Shown here piece after piece: positions 1 through 5,542 of a DNA stretch of 6,086 nucleotides. The DNA comes from Candidatus Omnitrophota bacterium. Its GTDB lineage: Bacteria; Omnitrophota; Gorgyraeia; Gygaellales; Profunditerraquicolaceae. The position numbers were made by a program, and so were the translations under genes. Where the stretch lies: contig JAQUMS010000088.1 in the NCBI GenBank assembly GCA_028717985.1, positions 1 through 6,086 of the forward strand, read 5' to 3'. The stretch's first letter is position 1; each line of letters begins with the position of its first letter. Under the pieces are notes generated by a model. That model saw nothing but the letters and a program-made list of their open reading frames with translations. It did not search any database and had not been told where the DNA came from.

Positions 1-3
1 TTC

Positions 4-234
4 ATGAATAGAATATTTCTCTCTCTTATATTCTTTGCGTGCGCCGCAGGAACCGCGGGATGTTCGAAGTCAACCCCTGATTCAATGCAAAAGATGAAGA
101 ATACTCAGGAAACCCAGGCTGTTATTTCCGGTATTGAACAAGGGGAAAAACAGATGGAACAATTCAGGGAAGCGGAAAAAACCGAAGGCAATCTGGAAAA
201 GATGAGGCGGATCGAAGGGAAAAGCGCCCGGTAA
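4..234 (+). CDS. small putative lipoprotein, function unknown
   Basis: This 76-residue protein opens with a lipoprotein signal: Met-Asn-Arg, a hydrophobic stretch at residues 4-16, then the lipobox TAGC ending at Cys20. That predicts lipidation of Cys20 and a mature peptide of about 57 residues. The mature part is strongly hydrophilic, rich in Glu, Lys, Gln and Met, with no Trp or Tyr, and looks helical or coiled-coil. I recognise no family. The ATG at position 4 fits because it places the signal peptide correctly, but its ribosome binding site lies outside the window. The gene converges on the pilin gene, with 48 bp between the stop codons. Small lipoproteins of this kind often sit on the periplasmic face of a membrane; any specific role here would be a guess. 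Confidence 0.72.
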   Translation: MNRIFLSLIFFACAAGTAGCSKSTPDSMQKMKNTQETQAVISGIEQGEKQMEQFREAEKTEGNLEKMRRIEGKSAR

Positions 235-253
235 CCCTTCTTTCAAACGCGAG

Positions 254-291
254 AAAAAAATCACGGCATCAACGCAAAGCTCTTACGGCGT
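254..291 (-). terminator. weak candidate terminator of the repeat protein-HAMP-pilin cluster
   Basis: Read on the minus strand, an imperfect inverted repeat starts just before the pilin stop codon. CACG-C-CGT pairs with ATG-C-CGTG, that is seven pairs around one mismatch and including one G-T wobble, with a long loop of about 14 nt. A run of seven T follows directly (254-260). The T tract is good but the stem is weak, so this is only a candidate. Confidence 0.3.
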
Positions 292-489
292 GTTCACGAG
301 ACCTTCCACGTGTGTGATATTAATCCCCGACTGAACCGCGCCTATAGTCGCTTCTTCAGCCGCGCGTTCCGCATCTTTGCGGAAATTCAAGAATCTCGGA
401 ATCGCCATTGCGGCGAGAAACCCGACAATCACACACACTATAATAATTTCAATCAACGTAAAACCTTTCGCCTCACAACAACTCTTCAT
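283..489 (-). CDS. short type IV prepilin-like protein
   Basis: This 68-residue protein has a textbook class III signal. A nine-residue leader ends in Lys8-Gly9, followed by FTLIEIIIV. Cleavage is expected between Gly9 and Phe10, with Glu14 as the conserved Glu5 of the mature pilin and Pro31 as the usual kink proline. A hydrophobic helix covers about residues 10-30, followed by an amphipathic, charged helix to about residue 52. The chain stops at residue 68, so the mature form is only about 59 residues and lacks the beta-sheet globular head of normal pilins and pseudopilins. The leader also has two Cys (4 and 5). Its ATG overlaps the HAMP gene's TGA (ATGA), so translation is probably coupled; a usable AAGGGTG lies about 6 nt upstream. 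It may be a true mini-pilin, a minor pseudopilin, or a truncated gene. Confidence 0.85.
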   Translation of the reverse strand: MKSCCEAKGFTLIEIIIVCVIVGFLAAMAIPRFLNFRKDAERAAEEATIGAVQSGINITHVEGLVNTP

Positions 490-1073
490 TGGATAACACC
501 CTTATCTTTTAATTTTCTCCGCAGCCGTTCAAATGACTCCGCCAATTCTTTAAATTCATCATAGCCGCGGAACCTGAAATACGAAACATCTTTCCCTTCA
601 GCCAGCATATCAAGAGATTTGTTCAAACGGTACATAGGGCCGGCAATCCGGTGAGAATAAAATAACGAGAGTAAGCCGACAATTCCCAAGCCAACGGGCA
701 AAACAATCAAAACAACGAGCTTAATACGCTGCCATTCCCGCAATGTGTCGAAATACGTCGTCTTCAAGATATCCTGGATCGCGAAAATCTCTTTTTTAAG
801 TTTAATCACTTTATCAATTGTATTATGGTCATACCCTGTTTTCTCAAGATTCTGGATGGTCATATTAAAGGTGGACAGTTCAATAAAAAGCTTCTCTTTT
901 TCTTTTTGGAGCGCGAATTCTCCGCTTTTAATCACGAAGAACGTGCAAAAGATGCTCATAATAAACGCGGGAAGAATACTCATCGCGATATATTTAATCT
1001 GACTGGACGGATGAATAAAATAATGCCTTCTTTTTATTCTATCATTCACATCTTCTTTTTTTTCTAATTCCAT
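486..1073 (-). CDS. two-TM membrane protein with a HAMP domain and no output domain
   Basis: This is a 195-residue inner-membrane protein. It has a basic cytoplasmic N-terminus (residues 1-27), TM1 at about 28-48, an extracytoplasmic helical segment of about 70 residues (49-117), TM2 at about 118-138 and a HAMP domain at 139-190. The HAMP is recognisable by RIAGP just after TM2 (Pro146 of AS1) and by Asp172-Glu173-Phe with the following LA in AS2. HAMP domains pass conformational signals across the membrane to a kinase, cyclase or chemotaxis output, yet the protein ends a few residues after the HAMP, so any partner must be separate. A G-rich ribosome binding site (AAGGGGGG) lies just upstream of the ATG. 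It starts 43 bp after the repeat-protein gene, with no terminator between them, and overlaps the pilin gene by 4 bp. This suggests one transcript. Its ligand and partner are unknown. Confidence 0.82.
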   Translation of the reverse strand: MELEKKEDVNDRIKRRHYFIHPSSQIKYIAMSILPAFIMSIFCTFFVIKSGEFALQKEKEKLFIELSTFNMTIQNLEKTGYDHNTIDKVIKLKKEIFAIQDILKTTYFDTLREWQRIKLVVLIVLPVGLGIVGLLSLFYSHRIAGPMYRLNKSLDMLAEGKDVSYFRFRGYDEFKELAESFERLRRKLKDKGVIQ

Positions 1074-1116
1074 ATCCCCCCCTTAGTTATAGAGACACTG
1101 CACGCAAAGAAATTAA

Positions 1117-3399
1117 TTACGCGGGCCACTGGCCACTGGAAATCTGATTGCCGCTTGCGTCACGCCTAACCCATGTGTAACTGATAAGATTCCCTGAACT
1201 ATCGTATGTCCGGTTGGAATAATCATACCAAGACGATAGTGCACCCTGACTATTATAACTTTTCGACGTATAACTGATAGTCCTGTTACTACTGTCAAAC
1301 GTATAATTACTATACGTGTTCGTCCCGGTAGTCTGACCGGAAGCGTTTTTTACCACCTGGGTATAGCCGGTTTGACGCCCGGCGCTGTCCCGGGTAATAT
1401 TGTTGTATTCGTAGCTGCTTTGCACGGTTCCCGAGGCATCTTTATTCGTCTGCGTGTACCCTACGGACTGATTCTGAGAATTATACGTATAATTGGAATA
1501 TTCATAGCTTCTCAAAACTGCGCCTGACGCGTCCTTATCTGTTCGCGTGTACGCGAGAGACCGCCCCGCGGTATCATACGAATAATTGGAATATGCGTAA
1601 CTTCCGGTGACCTGCCCCTGATTATTTTTATTTACCTGTGTATACGCCGTAACTTTACCATCGCTATTATATGAATAGCCGGAATATTCGTACATATTCG
1701 ACACCTGTCCATTACTATACGCCGTATACGTGTAGCTTGACGTGCGCCCGTCAGAATTATAATTAAACGTATATTCGGCCGTTTTGTTGCCTGAGGCGTC
1801 TTTATCACTGCGGCTGTACGCCTGCACTTTTCCGTCAGAATAATACGTATATCCCGAATATTCATAGCTCCGGACCGCGTTACCCGAAGCATCTTTATCG
1901 GTACGGACATAACTCGAAGCACGGCCTGCGCTATCATATACATATCCGGAATACGAATAGCTTGACAGAACAATACCGGAGCTGTCTTTATTTGTTTGAG
2001 AATACGATGTAACCCTGCCGTCAGAATTATATGTATATCCGGAGTATTCATACATATTCGAAACCTGGCCATTCACGTATGTCTTATATGTGTACCCAGA
2101 AACCTTTCCGGCGGTATTATACGAATATGAATAATCCTGAGTTACGTTCCCCGATGTATCCCGATCAAGCCGTGTATACGTCTTGGTCTTCCCGTCACTG
2201 TAATATGTATACCCAAGGGTATAATTCGAAAGAATATTGCCGCCGGCATCTTTATTGACTTGGGTATAACCGGCAACCCTGTTCTGTAAATCGTATGAAT
2301 AATTGGAATATTCATAACTTTTGAGAATATTCCCCTGGCTATCTTTATCCGTACGAGAATACCCGATCGTCCTTCCCAAAGCATCGTACGCGTATCCTTT
2401 ATATTCATATATATTGGCGATCTGTCCGTCGCTATAGGTATTATATGTATACCCCGAAAGTTTTCCGTCGCTGGAATACCCATAACTATACTCGGCGGTT
2501 TTGTTGCCCGCAGCGTCTTTATCAGACCGGGTATACGACTGAACTTTACCGTCTGAAAAATAGGTATAGCCGGAATATTCGTATGAATTCAATTTATTCC
2601 CGCTGGCATCCTTGTCGGTCCGGGAATATGAAAGCACGCGCCCGCCGGCATCATACGTATACCCTTCATAATTATAAATTTTGCTCAGTATCCCCTGGGA
2701 ATATTGTTTATAATCATACCCTGATAAACGGCCGTCGCTTGAATACGAATACGCATACTCACCGGACTTGATACCGGAAGCATCCTTAGAAACCACATCG
2801 TAATTCTTGATTTTACCGTTGGCATAATATGAGAAATTTTTATAATCGTTCGTCCCAAGAAGGTTCCCGGCGGCATCTCGCGTAATATACGTGTAGCCGG
2901 CTGTTTTCCCATCAGGCAGATATGTTATATTTTTATATTGGTAATATCCTATAATATTGCCGTTAATATCCCGGCGGATCAGCGTATATCCAACCACACG
3001 GTTATTTTCATACAAATAGCCGGTATAATCATTGATATACAAAACATTGCCGTTGGCATCTTTAACGGCCTGATAATTACGAATCAACCTGCCTTTCTCA
3101 TCATAGGTCCTGTCACCTATCTGAACAACGCTGTTATTTAAGCGGGAAATAAGACCGGTTGTGTTATCGTAATAATAAATTCTTTGGGTGGGGCCAATGT
3201 AAAGATTATCGTCAAGTTTAAACCACTTAGGATTGTCAACTCCATGGGTAAGGACATTACCAAATAAAGGATTATCCGGCCCGGCTTGCCCGGAACGGGC
3301 GGAATCAAGTTTTTCCGGCACTGCGACGCATACTTTAAACAAACATAACGCATGTACCGCCACACAAACAAAGGTAAAAACTTTAATCCCTTTCATCAT
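1117..3399 (-). CDS. secreted Tyr-rich tandem-repeat protein (YD/Rhs-like repeats)
   Basis: This is a 760-residue exported protein. A Sec signal peptide covers residues 1-26 (basic start, hydrophobic core, CVA just before the predicted cut). Residues 27-96 are a non-repetitive linker. Residues 97-760 are 22 contiguous repeats of 28-31 residues that fill the rest of the protein exactly. A typical unit starts YxY, has a turn of the form S-D-G-K/R, then Y-T/S, a second turn of the form K-D-A-S-G-N, and ends SYEYS followed by G or N. The alternation of YxY strands with xxGR and DxxG turns resembles YD repeats of Rhs/teneurin proteins. The period is longer, however, and there is no Rhs core motif and no C-terminal toxin domain. 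It is probably a beta-rich extracellular or surface protein; adhesion or a structural coat is inference. ATG at 3399 and at 3396 are both possible starts. It is the first gene of the cluster with the HAMP and pilin genes. Confidence 0.88.
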   Translation of the reverse strand: MMKGIKVFTFVCVAVHALCLFKVCVAVPEKLDSARSGQAGPDNPLFGNVLTHGVDNPKWFKLDDNLYIGPTQRIYYYDNTTGLISRLNNSVVQIGDRTYDEKGRLIRNYQAVKDANGNVLYINDYTGYLYENNRVVGYTLIRRDINGNIIGYYQYKNITYLPDGKTAGYTYITRDAAGNLLGTNDYKNFSYYANGKIKNYDVVSKDASGIKSGEYAYSYSSDGRLSGYDYKQYSQGILSKIYNYEGYTYDAGGRVLSYSRTDKDASGNKLNSYEYSGYTYFSDGKVQSYTRSDKDAAGNKTAEYSYGYSSDGKLSGYTYNTYSDGQIANIYEYKGYAYDALGRTIGYSRTDKDSQGNILKSYEYSNYSYDLQNRVAGYTQVNKDAGGNILSNYTLGYTYYSDGKTKTYTRLDRDTSGNVTQDYSYSYNTAGKVSGYTYKTYVNGQVSNMYEYSGYTYNSDGRVTSYSQTNKDSSGIVLSSYSYSGYVYDSAGRASSYVRTDKDASGNAVRSYEYSGYTYYSDGKVQAYSRSDKDASGNKTAEYTFNYNSDGRTSSYTYTAYSNGQVSNMYEYSGYSYNSDGKVTAYTQVNKNNQGQVTGSYAYSNYSYDTAGRSLAYTRTDKDASGAVLRSYEYSNYTYNSQNQSVGYTQTNKDASGTVQSSYEYNNITRDSAGRQTGYTQVVKNASGQTTGTNTYSNYTFDSSNRTISYTSKSYNSQGALSSWYDYSNRTYDSSGNLISYTWVRRDASGNQISSGQWPA
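1120..3111 (-). repeat. 22 tandem protein-coding repeats with a four-unit super-period
   Basis: Unit lengths in order of translation are 31, 30, 31, 28, 30, 31, 28, 30, 31, 30, 28, 30, 31, 31, 28, 30, 31, 31 and then four of 31 residues. The 28-residue units (4, 7, 11 and 15) are each followed by a 30-residue unit in which the usual KDASG turn is replaced by a YSNGQ-like turn. This defines super-repeats of about 120 residues: 2568-2212, 2211-1852 and 1851-1492, preceded by a three-unit version (2835-2569). The units differ at many synonymous positions (for example 7 of 47 bases between two closely matching stretches), so the duplications are not recent. Confidence 0.85.
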
Positions 3400-3407
3400 A
3401 ACCTCCT
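3400..3407 (-). promoter_or_regulatory. ribosome binding site of the repeat-protein gene with two candidate ATGs
   Basis: On the minus strand an almost perfect AGGAGGT is followed by T and then ATGATG. Only 2 nt separate AGGAGG from the first ATG (3399), against 5 nt for the second (3396). The second ATG is therefore the better-spaced start and would shorten the protein by one Met. Confidence 0.7.
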
Positions 3408-3472
3408 GAAAAAACCATCTCTACAATCCTTTTCGTATCAGTAACGAGAGGAAAAAGAGTTAGTCTTCTGAA

Positions 3473-3607
3473 ACTCACGCCCTAAGAGGTATTGGGAAGG
3501 AGTTACCTCTCCTGGACTCCCTTCCCTTAAAGGTATTGGGAAGGAGTTACCCTTACTGGACTCCCTTCCCTTAAAGGTATTGGGAAGGAGTTACCCTTAC
3601 TGGGTAA
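3473..3607. repeat. 44-bp tandem array of alternating complementary arms in the leader of the repeat-protein gene
   Basis: Units of 44 bp begin at 3487, 3531 and 3575; the third is cut short at about 3603. Within and between units two complementary arms alternate. GGGAAGGAGT occurs at 3494-3503, 3538-3547 and 3582-3591. ACTCCCTTCCC occurs at 3516-3526 and 3560-3570, with a degenerate copy at 3473-3482. Each arm can pair with its left or its right neighbour (10 bp with one bulged C, loops of about 11-12 nt), so competing hairpins are possible. The last, truncated unit instead ends in a separate perfect hairpin, TTACCC-TTACT-GGGTAA (3591-3607). No T tract follows any stem on either strand, so these are not ordinary terminators. 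The array lies downstream of the predicted minus-strand promoter and so should be transcribed in the leader. Confidence 0.85.
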
Positions 3608-3618
3608 ACATTAAAATA

Positions 3619-3647
3619 AGTATACTATATTTTAAAATGATATTCAA
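3619..3647 (-). promoter_or_regulatory. predicted sigma70-type promoter for the repeat protein-HAMP-pilin cluster
   Basis: On the minus strand TTGAAT (3647-3642) and TATACT (3624-3619) are separated by 17 bp. They match the consensus at 4 of 6 and 5 of 6 positions and lie in an AT-rich stretch. Transcription would start near 3612, giving a leader of roughly 210 nt that contains the whole 44-bp repeat array. This is sequence inference only. Confidence 0.6.
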
Positions 3648-3684
3648 TCTTTTCATACGTCCCCGCCACCTGCCCTCATTTTTC

Positions 3685-3712
3685 TTGCATTGTTCCCTTT
3701 TTTGCTTATAAT
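3685..3712 (+). promoter_or_regulatory. predicted promoter for the PpiD/SurA-like gene
   Basis: A perfect TATAAT (3707-3712) lies 16 bp downstream of TTGCAT (3685-3690), which is a weak -35 (3 of 6). Transcription would start near 3719, about 90 nt before the ATG at 3809. It diverges from the minus-strand promoter, with about 37 bp between the two -35 boxes. Nothing else was recognised in the leader 3720-3795 apart from two copies of ATCCGG (near 3720 and 3736). Confidence 0.55.
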
Positions 3713-3808
3713 AAATCAATATCCGGCCCACACAGATCCGGTTTGGAAATATGCAGCAATTCGGGACATCAGGATTTTGAATTTAGAGTTTACATAGGAG
3801 AGAACCGT

Positions 3809-5233
3809 ATGAAATACTTTCATGACAAAAAAACCCAGAAAAAAATATGGATTTTTCTGGCGCTTATTATCGTTCCCGCTTTTGTCTTATGGGGAACCGG
3901 AAGCGTTATGCGCAGCCAACAGAGTAACCGCCCCGTGGGCAGGATCGCCGGAAAAACAGTATCCCTGGATGATTACAAAAATGCTTTAAACGCCACACAA
4001 ACTCAAATGTATCTTCAATTCGGCGATAAATACGATGAATTAAAAAAGTTTTTTAATCTGGAGGCCCAGGCATGGGATAGGCTGATACTGCTCATTGAAG
4101 CAAAAAAAAGAAAATTAAAAGCTGATGACAAAGAAGTCATAAATTTTATAAGCTCAGTCCCTCTTTTCCAGCGCAAAGGAGAATTTGACAGCAAGATATA
4201 CAACCAAATGGTTTTATATTCATTCCGAACTTCTCCCCGTATTTTCGAAGAGCAAATCAGGCAAAGCTTAATCCTGGGAAAACTATATAAACAGATAACC
4301 TCCGAGGTAAAATTAAACGATCAAGAGATTAAAGAGGCGTATATAAAAGAAAACGAACAGATCAGCCTCTATTACCTTGCCAGCCTGTACTCTGATTCCG
4401 TTAAAGATATTAACCCTACCGACACTGAACTACAGGATTATTTTCAAAAAAATCCGGCCGCGTTTAAACAACCGTTATCTCTCAACGCGAGCTATTTTAT
4501 ATCCGATTCCGAAACAAAAAGCAAAACCGCGTATACCCGGTTAAAACGCAACGAGCCTAAAGAAACAGTAGCTAAAGATTTAAACCTTACGATTAAAGAA
4601 ACAGGTTTTTTCGGGCTAACCGATCCTATCCCGGGTATTGGCTGGGAACCGGAAATCTCATCTGCTATAAGTAAAATGAAACCGGGAGATATTCTCCCGC
4701 CCGTGCCTGTAGATAAAAATTTTTATATCTTCATCCTGAAAGATATCAAAGAGCCCGCGATCCCGGAATTTCCGTCGGTAAAAAATATTGTGAAAGAGGC
4801 GTTTATCAAAGAAAAATCGAAAGAAACCGCAAAGAACAAGATAGATGAAGCGCTTAAAAAATTACGTGAGGCTTACGCCCTTAATCCGAAATCCGCCGAT
4901 TTTGAAACTACGGCAAAAGAACTATCCTTAAAAACCGGGTCTACAGGGCTTTTTAAATATAACAGTTATATCGAAGGGATTGGCGCCTCAAACAATTTCA
5001 TTAACGCCCTTAAAACAGTCAAGGATGATGAGTTTACTTCGGGAATAGAAACACCAGCCGGGTATTATATCGTAAAACTCAAATCAAAAGAAGGCATTGA
5101 TGAAAAGAAATTTGACGAACAGAAAAAAGATTTCAGCGAACAGCTGCTGGGCAAGAAAAAACAGGAAACATTCGGGAAATTTCTGGAAGAACTAAAGAAA
5201 CACTCGCAAGGAGGACCCGTTCCTACTTCGTAG
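3809..5233 (+). CDS. membrane-anchored PpiD/SurA-like folding factor (peptidylprolyl isomerase family)
   Basis: This protein has 474 residues. A short basic cytoplasmic tail (1-12) and one TM at about 13-30 anchor a large periplasmic part, as in PpiD. Residues 42-180 resemble the SurA/PpiD N-terminal chaperone domain: VGRIAGKTVSLDDYKNAL, then the diagnostic PLFQRKGEFDSKIYNQM (118-134), comparable to PpiD's FQVDGKFDNSRYN, then EEQIRQSL. Two parvulin-like regions follow, at about 225-315 and 340-425. Each keeps the late GxY-type strand (NFYIFILKD, AGYYIVKL), but the early catalytic part is poorly conserved, so isomerase activity is doubtful and a chaperone role is more likely. A charged C-terminal helix ends the chain. 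The start at 3809 is chosen because AGGAGA lies 7 nt upstream; an in-frame ATG at 3743 would add 22 residues ahead of the anchor without a good ribosome binding site. It is shorter than E. coli PpiD (about 620). Confidence 0.82.
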   Translation: MKYFHDKKTQKKIWIFLALIIVPAFVLWGTGSVMRSQQSNRPVGRIAGKTVSLDDYKNALNATQTQMYLQFGDKYDELKKFFNLEAQAWDRLILLIEAKKRKLKADDKEVINFISSVPLFQRKGEFDSKIYNQMVLYSFRTSPRIFEEQIRQSLILGKLYKQITSEVKLNDQEIKEAYIKENEQISLYYLASLYSDSVKDINPTDTELQDYFQKNPAAFKQPLSLNASYFISDSETKSKTAYTRLKRNEPKETVAKDLNLTIKETGFFGLTDPIPGIGWEPEISSAISKMKPGDILPPVPVDKNFYIFILKDIKEPAIPEFPSVKNIVKEAFIKEKSKETAKNKIDEALKKLREAYALNPKSADFETTAKELSLKTGSTGLFKYNSYIEGIGASNNFINALKTVKDDEFTSGIETPAGYYIVKLKSKEGIDEKKFDEQKKDFSEQLLGKKKQETFGKFLEELKKHSQGGPVPTS

Positions 5234-5291
5234 ATATTTGCTCTTAGGTCTTTGGTCTTAGAAAAAGCGGCTAAAGATCAAAAAAACAAAT

Positions 5292-5323
5292 AAAAAACCC
5301 TTCTCCAAAGAGAAGGGTTTTTT
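5292..5323. terminator. bidirectional intrinsic terminator between convergent genes
   Basis: The perfect stem CCCTTCTC / GAGAAGGG (5298-5305 and 5310-5317) has the loop CAAA. It is flanked by A6 on the left and T6 on the right, which extend the pairing to 14 bp. The T-run serves the PpiD-like gene on the plus strand, and the A-run becomes a T-run for the ferredoxin gene on the minus strand. It lies about 60 bp after the first stop codon and 22 bp after the second. Confidence 0.93.
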
Positions 5324-5344
5324 ATTTATTCTAAAACTAACGAA

Positions 5345-5527
5345 TTAGCCGATTTTAATCGCGCTTACGGGACATTGATCAACCAGATCAGAAACATTAC
5401 AACTTGAACATGATTGGGATTTAACATGAGCAATCCCATCGCTCTCAACTTTAAAAACTTCCGGGCATGTTTGTTCGCACAAACCGCATCCTACACAAGT
5501 GTCGGCATCCACAGTAATTTTAGCCAT
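5345..5527 (-). CDS. small single-cluster [4Fe-4S] ferredoxin
   Basis: This 60-residue soluble ferredoxin is a low-potential one-electron carrier in the cytoplasm. CVGCGLC supplies Cys11, Cys14 and Cys17, and Cys52 in DQCP completes the four cluster ligands, the pattern of monocluster ferredoxins such as that of Thermotoga maritima. Cys21 (CPEVF) plus Cys40 or Cys43 occupy the places where that family has a structural disulfide or a lost second cluster. One of Cys40/Cys43 is an extra residue, giving seven Cys in all. The length is normal for the family. The start is well supported by AGGAGGT about 6 nt upstream of the ATG. The gene begins only 15 bp after the porB stop codon on the same strand, so it is probably co-transcribed and likely accepts electrons from (or donates them to) the pyruvate oxidoreductase. 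Confidence 0.95.
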   Translation of the reverse strand: MAKITVDADTCVGCGLCEQTCPEVFKVESDGIAHVKSQSCSSCNVSDLVDQCPVSAIKIG

Positions 5528-5542
5528 GATACTACCTCCTGA

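Noticed and set aside
82..264. Possible continuation of the pilin past its stop into the region antisense to the lipoprotein
   Set aside because: The open frame there is Pro/Phe-rich antisense of the lipoprotein gene, with no pilin-like character, and would need readthrough of a TAA.
1632..2483. Additional minus-strand open frames of 113 and 146 codons inside the repeat-protein gene
   Set aside because: They are alternate frames of the repetitive coding sequence, lack ribosome binding sites, and their Ile/Arg/Met-rich translations repeat only because the DNA does.
2031..2771. Plus-strand open frames antisense to the repeat-protein gene
   Set aside because: They are shadow frames made by the periodic Tyr codons; no initiation signals or recognisable protein features.
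1117..3399. Rhs/contact-dependent toxin
   Set aside because: There is no Rhs core motif, no toxin domain after the repeats and no immunity gene downstream; the repeats run to the last residue.
3473..3607. CRISPR array
   Set aside because: The 44-bp units are directly adjacent with no variable spacers, there are fewer than three full copies, and no cas gene is in the window.
3743..3808. N-terminal 22-residue extension of the PpiD-like protein
   Set aside because: The ATG at 3743 lacks a good ribosome binding site, while the ATG at 3809 has AGGAGA at ideal spacing and starts directly before the membrane anchor.
5234..5291. Short direct repeat of GGTCTT after the PpiD-like gene
   Set aside because: Two copies of six bases in a short spacer are within chance, and the strong hairpin at 5292-5323 already explains termination.
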